DNA from: Zizania palustris | Taxonomy: Eukaryota > Streptophyta > Magnoliopsida > Poales > Poaceae | Assembly: GCA_019279435.1 (NCBI GenBank) | Contig: JAAALK010000087.1 | Coordinates: 236,357-300,356, forward strand | Direction of reading: 5' to 3' | DNA length: 64,000 nt | Translations under genes and position numbers: made by a program | Part shown: piece by piece, positions 24,077 to 36,820 of the stretch | Layout: each line of letters begins with the position of its first letter | Numbering within the stretch: position 1 is the stretch's first letter | The notes under the pieces: model-generated | What the model was told of the DNA's origin: nothing | Database searches by the model: none | The model's input: the letters and a program-made list of their open reading frames with translations, nothing else

Positions 24077-24504
24077 GTGTTTGGTTGGATAGTTGGGATT
24101 TTTTATTTGGTTAGTTGTACATAACTTGGATGAGATAAGCTTAAATTTAGTGGGATCCACTTGTCAAATATATTTTTAGCAAAAATATAATCATATGAGA
24201 TCTTATTTTATAGATTAAATTATAATCAATACAATGATATACTTAGATCATAAATTAGATAAATAATTTGGGAGTAAGAATCGTTTAAATATGTATAAAT
24301 GAAAAATTAAATATGTAACAACGAATCAAAGATAACATGTCATCTTATTAAATATTGGATAAACTCATCTTGAAATATTTCCTGAAACTATTCATCCAAT
24401 ATTTTAAAGCAATATTCTTCTTGATAACCATCCCATCCACCTCTACTCTCTAACCAAACGGGAATAATCCTATCCTATCCAGAGATATGGAGTGAACCAA
24501 ACAC
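24077..24504. mobile_element. MITE-like element with GTGTTTGGTT inverted ends
   Basis: GTGTTTGGTT at 24077-24086 is exactly complementary to AACCAAACAC at 24495-24504. The interior has no coding capacity. No target duplication was confirmed. Confidence 0.45.
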
Positions 24505-24512
24505 AAAAGGGC

Positions 24513-24540
24513 ATCCAAATCCAAATCCAAATCCAAAATA
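24513..24540. repeat. (ATCCAA)n short tandem repeat
   Basis: Four copies of the ATCCAA hexamer, just upstream of the MADS gene leader. Confidence 0.8.
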
Positions 24541-24809
24541 AGCTAATCGCTTAAAGGCACAATTGCTTGGGAGCCCAAGACAAGTAGCCACGAGAGCGCC
24601 GCGCTGAGGTGTACAACCGCCTTGTCAAACGAGGGGACCCAAGCGCGCCCATCTTCTGATCTCCTCTCCTTCCCCCTCGTAACTCCCGGCTCACACTCCC
24701 CACCGGCCACCCTGACCACACACGCCTCACGCCCCCTGCTTCCTTCCTCTCCCCTTCCCACCCACGAGAGCCGACCAGAGAAGCTAGGGTTCCGTCTTCG
24801 TCTCCCAGG

Positions 24810-27800
24810 ATGGCGCGGCGCGGTCGCGTGCAGATGCGGAGGATCGAGGACAAGGCGAGCCGCCAGGTACGCTTCTCCAAGCGCCGCGCGGGCCTCTTCA
24901 AGAAGGCCTTCGAGCTCGCCCTCCTCTGCGACGCCGAGGTCGCTCTCCTCGTCTTCTCCCCCGCCGGCAAGCTCTACGAGTACTCCTCCTCAAGGTGCGC
25001 CGACTCCTCCGCCCATAATTTTCTTCCACCGTCAAAAGCGACCGCCACCGCGTCCAGCCCAATCGGCCGGCGGCAGGATCTGCGGCGTTCGTTGCATTGG
25101 CTCCGATCCCATTTCGTTCAATCCCGGATAGTTTCCCTTACCGTCCTGTAATGGTAGCGCCGCGTGCACGCCATGTGCTCGAGACTATCTCGTAGAGGCC
25201 GTTTGGGGTTTAAGATCTCGGTTCCTAGCCTGCACACATTACTGGCTTGTTTGACATGCTGTACTGTTCTGCTTTTTCCCCGGCAGAGTGATAGTAGGCC
25301 GCTTGTTTTTACACGTGTTTCACATGAGAAGACAGCAGAGTGCGGAGGCTTGATACAGCTGCACACTAACGACTAACGCTGAGCCACCGTACGGAGAAAA
25401 TTGACGGTTTATAATTTTTAAGTTTTTTTTATTTTGTTCACCTCGTGATAATTATAAGTAAGAGTCAATAATATGGTTAAGACGAAAAAACTAAATTCGG
25501 TTGTTGTTCATTATCAAATTTGTCAGACTGTACGCTGAGTGAAGTTTTCCCCTTTTCTCGCATCCTTCACCACAGTGAACTCCGTTGCCCTGCAGTGACC
25601 GACCTACATTACATGTTAGTCGTTTTTGTTACAGTTTCTGTTGGTATTGAGTGGCTTGTTAGAAAGACTTATTTAGTATTAATATTAGTTATATTGTGTT
25701 TATCTACCTTTATTTTAATTCGGTTGCAAACGAATATTATAGTAATGGCCTAATGGGATAACATATTGAGGAATTGAATTGGGCTTGTTCATTTCAGGTA
25801 TTAGTATGGTTACTTGGGATAGAATTGAAGTACATGCCCATTTTCATAGAATCGAACCGAAACTAAAAAGGACCGGTTATAGTTCGGAGGGGCCTTTTCC
25901 CATCAATATGTCACCCACGCCACCACTCTCCGTTAGTCGGTTAGTCCACCACTGTGGTGCTCGCTGAACTCGTGAGCTCCACCTGCGATCTGCTCCAGCC
26001 CGTCGTTATCGACAATGATCTTTCCTAGCTTGACGCCACTGCTGGACTCAAAACCTGCTACCGGGGTCAGCCTTGAGATTCCGCAACCGCCATCGTGAGC
26101 TCCATTAGCGCCAGTTGCCAGCCCGCGATTGAGTCCCTACTAGTCCAGATTGAGTCCGACGATAAGGTAACTTCTAATTTGATTCCACAATCGAGTTTTC
26201 AGAGTCATCATCTTGAGCCTCAGCCGAGTGAGGCTGAACTCTTACCAGTGGCCTATTTTCGATTGGAATCTTACCAGTTTATAAACAAAACAATCGGTCG
26301 AATCTAATTAGAAGGATTACACCAATTGTTTTGTTTATAAACTGAGTATGTGCTTGATTTCCTTAAATCAACTATTCAGAAAATTTGTTAGATAACTAGC
26401 CCACGAGCAACGGAGTTCGGTAGCTCACGATAGATGTATGATAGACAAGCTGATTCATATAAAACAGACAAGTCTATGCTATGAGTAAGCATCCATCACC
26501 AAAAACTTGTACTTTAATTTGATTTGACCGATTTTAGGTGGCTTCAACCTGTACTTCAACCCAACCACCATTTATCGAGTTATCCGGTGGCCTTGGGGGA
26601 GAACCCTTCACCAGATTACTAGGGCATGGGTGAAACCTCCACCAGATAATGTGTCTTCAGTTTGTAGCATACACCAGGTCATGAAAGATGATGGGTCTCT
26701 ATATTTGTCATTTTTGGGCATCAAAGGTAAGTGAACTACTAAAGGATTCAGGGAATTCTATTATTAATTGAAGCTTTTGGTTCTTGAAATCACAACCATG
26801 CATTTAATAACAATGGTGCAAAAGATTTAATGTTCGCATAGTAGATCTGTTCTCATATAAATGCTACTCTCAAATAAATTATAGGGAAAGACGGCATGAC
26901 CTCAGCTTTTCCATTGTACCTGTTCTTTATAGTGTCCTCTGTATTGCCAGACAAAGGCTTGAAATTTAAAATGATACCAACTTTTGTGAGGTAATTTTAC
27001 ATGAACTCTTAGCTGCCATATTTCCCTTTTCAGCATAGAAGGTACATATGACCGCTACCAGCAATTCGCAGGAGCCAGGAGGGACCTGAATGGAGGAGGT
27101 CCAAGCACCAACAGTGTAAAAATCTGGTGAAACCCTCCTCTTTCTTTAGTGCATAAGTTATAGCTTGTCAAGTTATGGAACCCATAGCTCTTGGAGGTAA
27201 AATTTGGAGAAATACACCTACTTGTTTATCTGGCAAACCATCTATAATAAGACTCGGGTGATTAAATGTGTTTGTATCCAAGATGAAAAAATCGTATGAC
27301 ATTATCTGTCCTTGTATATATCTCTGACAAGTATTTGGTTCTGAACCAGGATGAAAATCCAAGTGTACAGTCGAGGCTTAGGGAGATAACTTCCTGGTAG
27401 TACTCGAGTTTGACTACATGACCAATTCTATATTGACCCTGTTCAATAGAAATCTGATCATTCTAGCAAACTTGCAGGTCTCTCCAAAACAATGCTGACG
27501 AGTCAGATGCTAATGAGCTAGAAAAACTGGAGAAACTCCTGACAAATGCTTTGACGGATACTAAATCCAAGAAGGTATGTTTGTAATGGCATTGTTTTCA
27601 GCAAACTTTCAACCCGGTTTAGAAAAGGATAAGACCAAAATGGGATTATTTTGGTAGCCAGTTCAGCTCATCAGCTGCTTCAGCATCTCATAGTTTTGCC
27701 GTCCTAGTTTCGGTAGCTCAGTACACTAGAAGTCTAGAACAATTTTTTTGTTTCCTCCTATTGGCATGATATAAACAGGGAATTCATTGAGTCATGTCTC

Positions 27801-28494
27801 CTTGCATTTGGCCTTGATAATTTCAGATTTTGTTTCAGAGTAACTCACGACTTCAGGGGGAATCGATTATTACTTAATATTCTCCATTCAGCATATTCAA
27901 AATATGCGCTAATATAATACCGCCTTTGAATGCTATTCATGGATATCATATAAAGCAATGGACAAGAACAAGGAAATATAACCTCAATGCCTTCCATCAA
28001 AAGCCTTGTGAAAAAGCTTTGTAGGCGGTCACAAATTCTGCATAAACCACTAATGGCGAGATGGCAGATATTAACTGTGTGCTTTTTTTTTGAAGACTCA
28101 AGACTGAAGGCCGTGTGATGTTTAATGTTTTAATGTGATATGACAATTGACAATTGGATTTTACTTCAGTAATGTCATTTAATAAAACTAGTAACAGAAC
28201 AGGATATAATTACTGGCACACGTTGATTTATTGAATCCTGTTTGTACTGCCGGCTACCTGAAATTGCAGCTGAAATGTTGAGTTCATGAGAATAGAACTT
28301 GTCTGTCAGTTGCCTGAAGACAATCTATTGCTGCTTTCCCCAAATCGAACAAAATGATTCCTAAATGTGGTTTCTGTTCGTATTAACGTTGTATTGTTGC
28401 TGGATTGCAGATGTTGGCGAAACAAAATAGTGGCGGGAGTACAAGTGGAATGAACTCCAATAGCCCTAGGGGGCAGAGTGAAGGAAATACTTGA
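24810..28494 (+). CDS. MADS51: MADS-box transcription factor, MADS51-type
   Basis: Coding exons 24810-24994, 27034-27115, 27350-27396, 27478-27574 and 28411-28494 join in phase to 164 residues, the length I remember for rice OsMADS51. The MADS DNA-binding domain covers residues 1-60 (MARRGRVQMRRIEDKASRQV at the start, KRRAGLFKKAFELALLCDAE in the middle, FSPAGKLYEY at the end). Exon 2 encodes the IEGTYDRYQQFAGARRDLN segment and exon 4 the LQNNADESDANELEKLEKLL helix. There is no full K-box. Exon 5 encodes the short MLAKQNSGG tail. OsMADS51 promotes flowering under short days upstream of Ehd1 and is grouped with grass FLC-like genes. That role is known for rice and only inferred here. Intron 1 is about 2 kb and contains a perfect 20-bp stem-loop. 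Confidence 0.9.
26275..26344 (+). repeat. Perfect 20-bp stem-loop in MADS intron 1
   Basis: CAGTTTATAAACAAAACAAT at 26275-26294 is exactly complementary to 26325-26344, with a 30-base loop. It lies inside intron 1 of the MADS gene. It may be a MITE remnant; no miRNA sequence known to me matches. Confidence 0.85.
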
Positions 28495-30033
28495 GCAGCA
28501 AGCACAGTTGTCCTCTTGTGCACAAGTTTAGTTCAAGAAAAAGGTGCGTGCGCCTCTCAAAGAAAGAAAAGGAGAAAATGGTGCATGCGCCATTTGCTGC
28601 CACTCTCCCACTGAGAACCTTGTTTGAGGAAAGAGTTGTAAAGGTATCTGCGTGTTTGGTGAAAGGGGAAGATCCAATAATTATTTCAGGTTCCTTCCAA
28701 TGAAGACCTGGCTTATGCTGTTTTACCTGTGCTTGATTTGAGCCTAATCTGTGTGCTCCTTGATCCGACTATGACATAGTCGGATATTGTACTTTCTTGC
28801 GTGTCATATTTGTTTCAATCTATGAGATGTGTTGTTTCTCGAGGAGTCGTGGTTTGCATGGTCTGATTATTATGGCTGGTAATGTGTTGATACTATAATA
28901 TATTCGAGTGTGCCTTTTGTGATGTTACAGCCTCACGACTCGTGGTTTGATGCTTTTATGTATTGGGACATTACTGATGCCAATGTTACGGTGCTGTAGG
29001 CCTGTATGTAGCTGTGACTGATGCCAACATTTTTCCTGGTGTAGGACATTTCCTCGGTTGGATACGGCTAAACTGATGGTTGGGCTGTGCCTGTTTGATC
29101 GCGCCATCTCCATCAGCAAGGTCATGGCCCATCGGGGTAAAAGGTTAAGTCGTCCCCTGTTTTACAAAGTTTTTAGTAGTCAGTTAATCTCATAATATTT
29201 ACCTTCTCAACTGGTACATGCTTTTTATCCAGACCGTCAATAGCTGCATAATTCTTCTGCAGAAACCTTAGCTTATAATTCTTCTGCAGAAATCTTAGCT
29301 TCAGTTTAGATACTGAATTGCTTCTTCTTAAAACCGTAAGCTTTACAGAGAGAGCATTAGTCCCCCTGACAAACACTGTGGAAACCAAAAACCCCAGCAT
29401 CAGGTGGGTGCAGCGTGTTGTTTGTTAATCAGCACGGCTGAGAAATGGACGGAAGCAGATGGTGGGGGAAGACAAGTGCTCGCACCTAACTTACACCAAG
29501 CTGGGCCTGGGCCTGGGCCTTGGCCTGGGCCTGGGACTGGGCCTGGTCACAGCCCACTAGTCCGTTCAAGAAAAGCCTCTCGCCGGCGACGTCCGGCGAC
29601 GTCCCGCCTGTCAGCAAAGGGGATAACACATGCTGACGCTGCTCCGACGACGAATACGATGCGGGCATGACTCGGCGGAGGATAGCGATCGCCGCGAGCC
29701 CAGACGCCTCCGTTTTTTATCTACTCCTCTTGCCCTATCCGGAACACCTCCATTCCATTAGCCCGTTGCACTGGCACGCCTACCTAACCATAGCTCGGGC
29801 TGACCACCAACTCTGACATGTGGGTCCGGCGTTTGGTGTGCCCCACACGTCTGTGACGGTTGGCGCGAGCCGCGAGGATTGGCAAGTTAACCAGACGCCG
29901 TTGCTTCCTCTTTCTTCTCCTCCCGTCCTCGGCTCCTCCGGCCTCCGCCTCGCTTCACGCCTTCACCCTCCCCATCTCGTCTCAGCTCTCACCCTTACGG
30001 CTTCCGCCCTCACCTAGAGCCGGCTCACGGGGT
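28495..30033. other. MADS51 3' flank and intergenic
   Basis: Presumably contains the MADS 3' untranslated region. Two tandem copies of ATAATTCTTCTGCAGAAA-CTTAGCTT lie near 29249-29302, and a (GGGCCT)n tract lies at about 29503-29550. From 29560 the sequence turns GC-rich as the leader of the next gene approaches. Confidence 0.4.
29503..29550. repeat. (GGGCCT)n imperfect hexamer repeat
   Basis: About eight imperfect GGGCCT/TGGCCT/GGGACT units in tandem. Confidence 0.8.
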
Positions 30034-30435
30034 ATGGTTCCTACCATGTGCAAGGAATCCGCCGTGACGGGGGCCAGCGGCGACGGGGAGCACTACTCGT
30101 GGCTCATCAGGGAGCTGTGCGCGCTGCTCGTCACAATCATCTCCCCCACGCCGCGTCAGGCCCGGGGGATCGCAAGGTCAGCGCCTTCGCCGGGGGTGTC
30201 TCCGGCGGCGGCGGCGTCGATGTTGCTGGGCGCGTCGATGGCGCTGATGCTGTGCGGGTCGGTGACGTTCGCCATCGGGTTCCTCCTCATGCCGTGGGTC
30301 GCCGGCGTCACACTGCTCTTCGGCTTCGTCGGCGCCGTCTCTGCCCTCTCCGCCGCCTACAAGGACGCGACGCGAGGTCGGGTTTCTTCCCCGACGAGCC
30401 CTGCTAGTCTTAATTCGGATAAGACATCTTCTTAA
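30034..30435 (+). CDS. Small membrane protein with two predicted helices, unknown family
   Basis: The intronless frame from ATG 30034 gives 133 residues; an alternative ATG at 30046 would remove four. The N-terminal half is hydrophilic with SWLIRELCALLVTIISPTPR near residues 22-41. Residues about 60-85 (AAAASMLLGASMALMLCG onward) and 87-107 (WVAGVTLLFGFVGAVSALSA) are hydrophobic and could span a membrane twice with a short MPWV turn. The tail is Ser/Pro-rich and polar. GC3-rich codons contrast with the AT-rich flanks. The frame continues open upstream of 30034 but lacks an ATG. I do not recognise the family; a plastid or endomembrane location would be speculation. Confidence 0.68.
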   Translation: MVPTMCKESAVTGASGDGEHYSWLIRELCALLVTIISPTPRQARGIARSAPSPGVSPAAAASMLLGASMALMLCGSVTFAIGFLLMPWVAGVTLLFGFVGAVSALSAAYKDATRGRVSSPTSPASLNSDKTSS

Positions 30436-32564
30436 TTACCCGCTTAATCACCTTAACGTGAATTATTGGTGGGTGATCCCGTGTAAAAACGCACCCTTTT
30501 GTTCTATGAATCCCACAGAAGCAGCTTTTTCTTCGTTGCATCGTCCGTCCAAATGATGCCCCCCAAAAATTCATCTTTCATCGGCGCAGGGCGCATAATT
30601 TCTGACAAATCAGTTCCACGTTTTGCTTGTTGATTGGAAAATTGCCAACAAAATGTTGACTTTTTAACATCAAATGATATATTTCCTCTGTTACATAACA
30701 TAATTCATTCTTTTGATTCTTTTCAACTCAATATTCTGACTTTACACAATTGTATGGAAAATATAAAATATGTGTATTTATTTGATATTTAAGTGATAAT
30801 GTGTTTTTTCTTTAAATTGATTTAAAATTAGACAGATTTACATTTAAAAAATCAAACGAAAGAGAGGAAATATATACCACCTTTGAATATTTCAAGGCGA
30901 GAATTCCTCACCAATTGCTATAAAAAAATTATAGCGAGACATGAAACGGCCCTTCTTCTGGTCTTTGAATCTTCCGGTTTTCTTGATAAGTAGGATCACG
31001 AAGCGCGGCGATCGATCCGAGGCGTTGGTGGCTCGAGCAGTAGCATTGCTGCTTTGCTACGGTAACTCATGCCTGTCTGGTAGCGCCGAGACATCGATCT
31101 GTACAAGTCTCTGCCTGCAACTCTGAAACTGAAAGTGATGGCAGGGTCGAGCGTGTTGATAAGCAACCAGCATGTGGCACGCAGGAGTGGTGCATGCGTG
31201 TAAAAGTGAAGCGATCTGGCTATAGTTCCATGGTCGTTGTCAAATGACAAAGATCATTCTGAGATTCATGTGCTGTGTAAATTACTGAATTCTCACTGCA
31301 ACTATCATGTGAGGTGACGGCGTGCTCGCTGCTGCCTGCTCAGTCAAATTTACTACTGCCTTCTTGAATGTCCACTTGCAAGTAGATGACATGGAGCGGA
31401 GAGCAGTTGGGCTCCATAGCACAAGATCGGATGGTGAAGAACCCCCTTCGCTATCTCTGAAGCCTCCTGCGAAGTGGGTCTCACCGGTGCGAAGCCCCTC
31501 TCGCGCGCTCGTCTCATCGAAATCGGACGGCGCTGAGGAGCTGACTTCCCTCTGAAGTCGGCCTCGACTGCAGGGGATCTCAAATGGGTTCAGACATCAG
31601 AGTTGCGGGATGAGATTGTATCTGAATTAACCGCTCTTTGCTCCTGTCAAAATTCTGAATGATCTTTTTGGAACTGTACAATCGGTTGAGATCTTGTAAC
31701 ATGGCAGAGTACTGCCCGTGTTACCAAAGGCCCATGTTTTATGATTTTAGAATCAATTTTTGATAGCTGCTTGTGCGTTCTTCTGGTATTTTTGAACTTC
31801 AGTTGATCCAGCTCCAGTTCTTGCCAATAGCCCAAGATACACACATCTTCAGGTTAGGCAGAGCTCTGGTTTGATCTTTCGAGCCTTTTCTTTGTACTGC
31901 AGAAACTAAACATTTACCTCCTTTACGAGGCCTAATTAGCATAGTAATTACCATTACTATCCTCTTTCGTTTCCAGCTCCCATCCTCTCTCTCCTTTTTG
32001 ATCAGTTCTGTCTCTGTTATTTGCATGCTTGTTTGGCAATCAGCCATTTTAGGACAGTTTATTACTAGTTTATATTTAAAGTAGAAGCAAATTATGGGTC
32101 AAATAAAAAACATAGTCAATTTAAGTAATGCTAATAATGGAATTCATGCATCTCTGCTCATATACAATAATTGTGGTCATGTTATAATTTTGACTATTTT
32201 AAGCTGTGATAAAGAAGCATCTAAACAATATGGTTTATGTACAGCTTTTGGAAGAGAAATTGCTGGCTTATTACTATCCATTTATCTATCTACAGTTCTT
32301 GAACGCGAATCCGGCTACTAATTTGGGAGTTCAATGTTACCGACATTTTCTTTTTGCAAAAATGATACGAATCTTGTTTATACATGTGCTAATACACAGC
32401 CACGCAGGTATATATAATATACTATGTACGAGCAGAGTCAGACTATGCATAGGGTTGACCTAAACTAATATCAGTACATTCTAAAAAACTTATTAAATTT
32501 AAATGTGATTATAGATAGAACATGCCAAGGTCTCCAAGCGCTCGCTAATATATCATGTTTGGTT
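30436..32564. other. Intergenic, no supported gene
   Basis: AT-rich with a moderately GC-rich stretch at 31310-31580 that is open on both strands. No domain and no exon series are recognisable. Confidence 0.4.
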
Positions 32565-32885
32565 CATTAACTAAAGTTTAGTACAAATCATATTGGATGT
32601 TTGGACATCAATTTGAAGGATTAAACATAAATTAATTATAAAAATAATTGCAGGATTAGAGGATTATTCGTGATACGAATTTATTAAGCTTAATTAATGT
32701 ATGATTAGTAAATATTTACTGTGGCATCATATTGTCAAATCTTGGCATAATTAGCCTTATCAGATTCGTCTCGTGAATAATCCGTCGATTATGAGTGTGT
32801 TTTATAAATAGTTTACATTTAATACTCTAAACTAACATCCAAATATCTGATGTGATGAGATTAATAAACTTTTGAATAAAAAACA
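32565..32885. mobile_element. MITE with long inverted arms
   Basis: The right arm (GATTCGTCTCGTGAATAATC and GTTTACATTTAATACTCTAA) is the complement of motifs in the copy at 4810-5015. The left arm carries the worn counterpart (GATTATTCGTGATACGAATT). The whole segment is a degenerate palindrome typical of a widespread grass MITE. Ends are approximate. Confidence 0.65.
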
Positions 32886-33422
32886 AATAGGTACTTAGAT
32901 ACATGTAAATCTAGAAATCATAATCAAGCAACCAACTGGTTATTTTGATTACAAATAACCTGTCGATAACTACAATAAGATAATCGACCGAGTAATCAAT
33001 CATTAACATTTAACCAGGAGAGTTTGAGTAGGATGAGTAGAGAATCTGAACGGTCCCACCTGCCAGTCATCCCAAGGCCCACTTGCAGCAGCCCACGTGG
33101 ACGCAGCAGTAACATACCTCCACGCGCTTCCAATCCGATTCCTTTTTGCGCGCATCAAAACGGGAGCTCCAAATTAATTCGCCTTTCCATTCTAAAATAA
33201 GAGTGAAAAAAATAAAAAATCCAATTGACCAAAAATTTAGCCGCAAGCCGCAACCTTCGCCTCCGCCTCCGGTCTCCTCCCCCATCTACTCGGAGGCTCG
33301 GAGCCCGCGGATCGAGGTGAGGGCTTGCCGCCGCTGCCGCCCCCCAGTATCCTCGTCGTCGGATCAGCGCCGCCGCCGTCGGGGCCGATCGGGGGTTCCT
33401 CCTTTCCCTTCGGCGGCCGGAG

Positions 33423-36400
33423 ATGGACGGCGGCGTGGGAGGGGCGCACAGCTCCCGGAGGAGCATATCCGGGTCCACCGGATCCAGGAGGAGGGGCGCG
33501 CCGACGGAGAACGGGCACGACGTCGCCGCCGCCACCAGGAGGTCCTCCGCCTCCATCTCCCGCGCCTCGCCGTACGGATTCCTCGCATCCCCTTGTCTCT
33601 CTGTTTCTATGTTGTTATTATTGCTCTCGGATTGGAAGATGCTGTAGATGTGAAGGAGCATGGGATTTAGGCGTTGGATTGGCGATTGGTGCTCCAAGTT
33701 CGTTTTTTCAGGGCATACTACCTTTCTTAGGTCTTGCTTTGTCTGCACCGTGGGATAGATTTGATCTGATGGAGTCGTAAAAGCTTTTGACATTTTAGTC
33801 AGTAGAGCAGCATGGCTGGTACCATTGGCTGTTGCAATGTTATATGTATGTCAGCATGCTGAATTTTAGTTGAGTAACGTAGAAAACTTCATTTACTAGC
33901 AAGCTTGGCTCCAATACGACATACACTGCTATTAAATGTAAATTGAAACGGAGATGCTACCAGACAGCATTGAGATAACTGAAGAATGTTGCCCAGGTCA
34001 ATGGCTGGGGAGAGGACCGTGAAGAGGTTGAGATTGTCCAAGGCACTCACGATTCCGGATCACACAACTGTTTATGAAGCTTGTCGGAGGATGGCAGCAC
34101 GCAGAGTGGATGCTGTGTTGCTGACAGACTCCAATGCTTTGCTCTGTGGGATCCTTACTGACAAGGTGATGAAGATTTTCTTTGATATCTGTTCTCAAAA
34201 GGTGTTGGATGGGAAATTCTTCATTTCTCACTATTTACTGCCTTTTGCCAACTTCAATTAGGACATAACCACAAGGGTAATTGCTCGTGAATTGAAGCTA
34301 GAGGACACACCTGTTTCAAAGGTCATGACTCGAAATCCTCTCTTTGTTCTCTCTGACACACTCGCGGTCGAGGCATTGCAGAAGATGGTGCAAGGTGGGT
34401 GAAGTCCCAGCAAATACCTGTGGTACCTTGTTTGCACTTCTCTTGATTTTGCCCGAAAATGTATCACTTCATTTCAGGCAAATTCAGACACTTGCCTGTT
34501 GTGGACAATGGTGAAGTCATTGCACTGCTCGACATAGCCAAGTGCCTGTATGATGCTATTGCACGAATGGAAAGGGCAGCTGAGAAAGGAAAAGCAATTG
34601 CTGCTGCTGTTGAGGGCGTAGAGAAGCACTGGGGAGCTTCTGTGTCTGGTCTGTACTGATCATATTGTCGTTTTCTCCTATTTCTATTTGTTTTTTAAAA
34701 GACATTTGACTTCATTATATCTTCCTCTTATATTTTCCCTCTATTGTTGTACTTATATGATAAACTTTACTGCCTTAAGGTTTGGCTTTGCCAGACTTTT
34801 GTAATTTGTAGCACACCTTTTTAATACTTTCTCCATTTACTTTGAAGGTCCTAATACTTTTATTGAGACTCTTCGAGAGAGGATGTTTAGGCCATCATTG
34901 TCTACCATTATTTCTGAGAATTCAAAGTAGGTAATACCCAATCCTTTTTTTTTAGAAAAAATTTATGCCTTTCCAGAATATCAGGGATTTATGTGCCATT
35001 ATTGAAAAGCTAACTTATTTGCTGGCACCAACTTCTTAGAGTGGTGACTGTTGCACCAACTGACACAGTGTTGACAGCATCAAAAAAGATGCTTGAACTA
35101 AAAGTAAGTTCTGCAGTTGTAGCAATTGAAAACAAGCCTGGGGGAATTCTGACGTGAGTATGTTTTCTCAGTGTAATTATACCAGTGATGACTGTTGAAC
35201 TGAAAGCTGCTTTCTTTCTTACATCAGCTCTAGAGATATTTTGATGCGTGTTGTAGCTCAGAACCTCTCTCCTGAATCTACTACTGTGGAGAAGGTAAGG
35301 AAGTCTTAATATGGAATATCTTCACATTCTTGTTTTGTTCGCTATATTCTTCTTCTTAAACTCTGTAATTAACACACCATCATGCTTGAAACTCCTTTCT
35401 ACAGGTCATGACTCAGAGTCCTGAATGTGCCACGGTTGACACTCCAATCCTTGATGCCCTCCATACAATGCATGACGGAAAGTTTTTACATTTGCCTGTT
35501 TTAGACAGGGGTATGTCCATGAACTGCTAATTAATTGATCTAATTTATTTATTAGGGGACAACTAAGTTGTTAACATGTGTCGTCTTTATCCAGATGGAA
35601 ATGTTGTAACTGTCATTGATGTCCTTCACATAACCCATGCTGCAATTGCAACTGTAAGTGAAAAATTCCATCTGCTTGAAATATTTTTTTGCTTCCATGT
35701 GCATACTAAACTGGCTTACACAATACTTTGTTTCTTAGCTTGCATTGTAAAATAGTTGGAATTGCATCACAATGTAACTTGCTATTGTTACAGGTCCTTT
35801 GCTTTCATTATGTCAATGTGGATTACCATTCCTAATTGTCAAGTCGAATCCAGGTTGGAAGCAGTGCAGGAGCTGGATCTGAGGCAGCATCTGCTATGAT
35901 GCAAAGGTTTTGGGATTCAGCAATGTTCACTGGACCTGATGACGATGATGACTCTAGAAGGTTAGCATCTTTATTTATTTCTTATCGTTTTGATAATCTG
36001 ATGGCATGGTTTTGTTATGATCAATTCGCTTGGCATATAATCAGTGAAGGATCAACAAAAGTGGCATCTGAGGCAACAGATATAGGAAGATCGGCTTTTT
36101 ATCCGGCTTCTGGTTTATCAAACATGTTTGGGTTCAAAATTCAAGATAAGCAAGGCAGGATGCACAGATTTAACTGTGGTATGAAGGGAATGATGTTACC
36201 AATACTCTTTCTGCCCTTTTTCTTATTTCCAATTATTAATTTTGTACCCTGGGCTTCCCATGTGACTTGTTCCAAACATCAGAAACGAGCAGCTTGACAG
36301 AGTTGATAACCTGTATTCTACAGAGGCTTGGCGATGACATCGATAGGAAAAACATACCACAAATTTTGGTAGGGACTCAGATTCCTTCAATATATATATA

Positions 36401-36820
36401 TGTACCCACACCCAATAGCAATATGATAATTCTCTAAGGTTTCTTTTTCCTCCCTGATACTATCTCTCAGTATGAAGATGAGGATCATGATAAGGTCATA
36501 CTTTCATCGGACAGTGACCTTGTAGCTGCTGTGGACCATGCAAGGCAAATCGGTTGGAAGGTAATGCGCTTTCCGGTAAAGATTGGACCCCCCCCCCCTC
36601 TCCCTGGCAAACGGTGCTCATCTTGCACCCCATCTTGCAGAGCTTAAGGTTGCACTTGGATTACGCCGGTGTTGGTCGCCGGAAGAGAGGTGGCGGTTCA
36701 GCGGATTTCGAGTACGCTGGAAAGGACGCGTGGGCTTCAGCTTACAGCGCTGTCGCTGCAGGGGCAGCTCTTGTTGCAGGCCTCGGCGTGATGGCCTACC
36801 TGAAGAGAGCCGGAGCCTAG
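33423..36820 (+). CDS. CBS-domain and PB1-domain membrane protein (CBSCBSPB family)
   Basis: Fourteen coding exons: 33423-33571, 33997-34165, 34262-34394, 34478-34648, 34848-34926, 35040-35153, 35228-35294, 35405-35510, 35595-35653, 35854-35960, 36045-36178, 36283-36368, 36471-36560 and 36641-36820. All have GT-AG borders and matching phase and give 547 residues. Order of parts: Ser/Arg-rich N-terminus; first CBS pair about 56-180 (ERTVKRLRLSKALTIP, RRVDAVLLTDSNALLCGIL, KFRHLPVVDNGEVIALLDI); second CBS pair about 225-350 (KVVTVAPTDTVLTASKKM, GGILTSRDILMRVVAQNL, KFLHLPVLDRDGNVVTVIDV); PB1 domain about 412-497 (FGFKIQDKQGRMHRFNC, DHDKVILSSDSDLVAAVD); C-terminal hydrophobic helix followed by YLKRAGA. 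CBS pairs bind adenine nucleotides and PB1 mediates pairing with partner proteins. The cellular role of this plant family is little known. The short intron 35961-36044 has no stop in frame, so a retention isoform is conceivable. Confidence 0.93.

Noticed and set aside
31322..31555. Frame with a TAFLN motif recalling copia reverse transcriptase
   Set aside because: Only five residues match; the sequence before and after has no retroelement motif.
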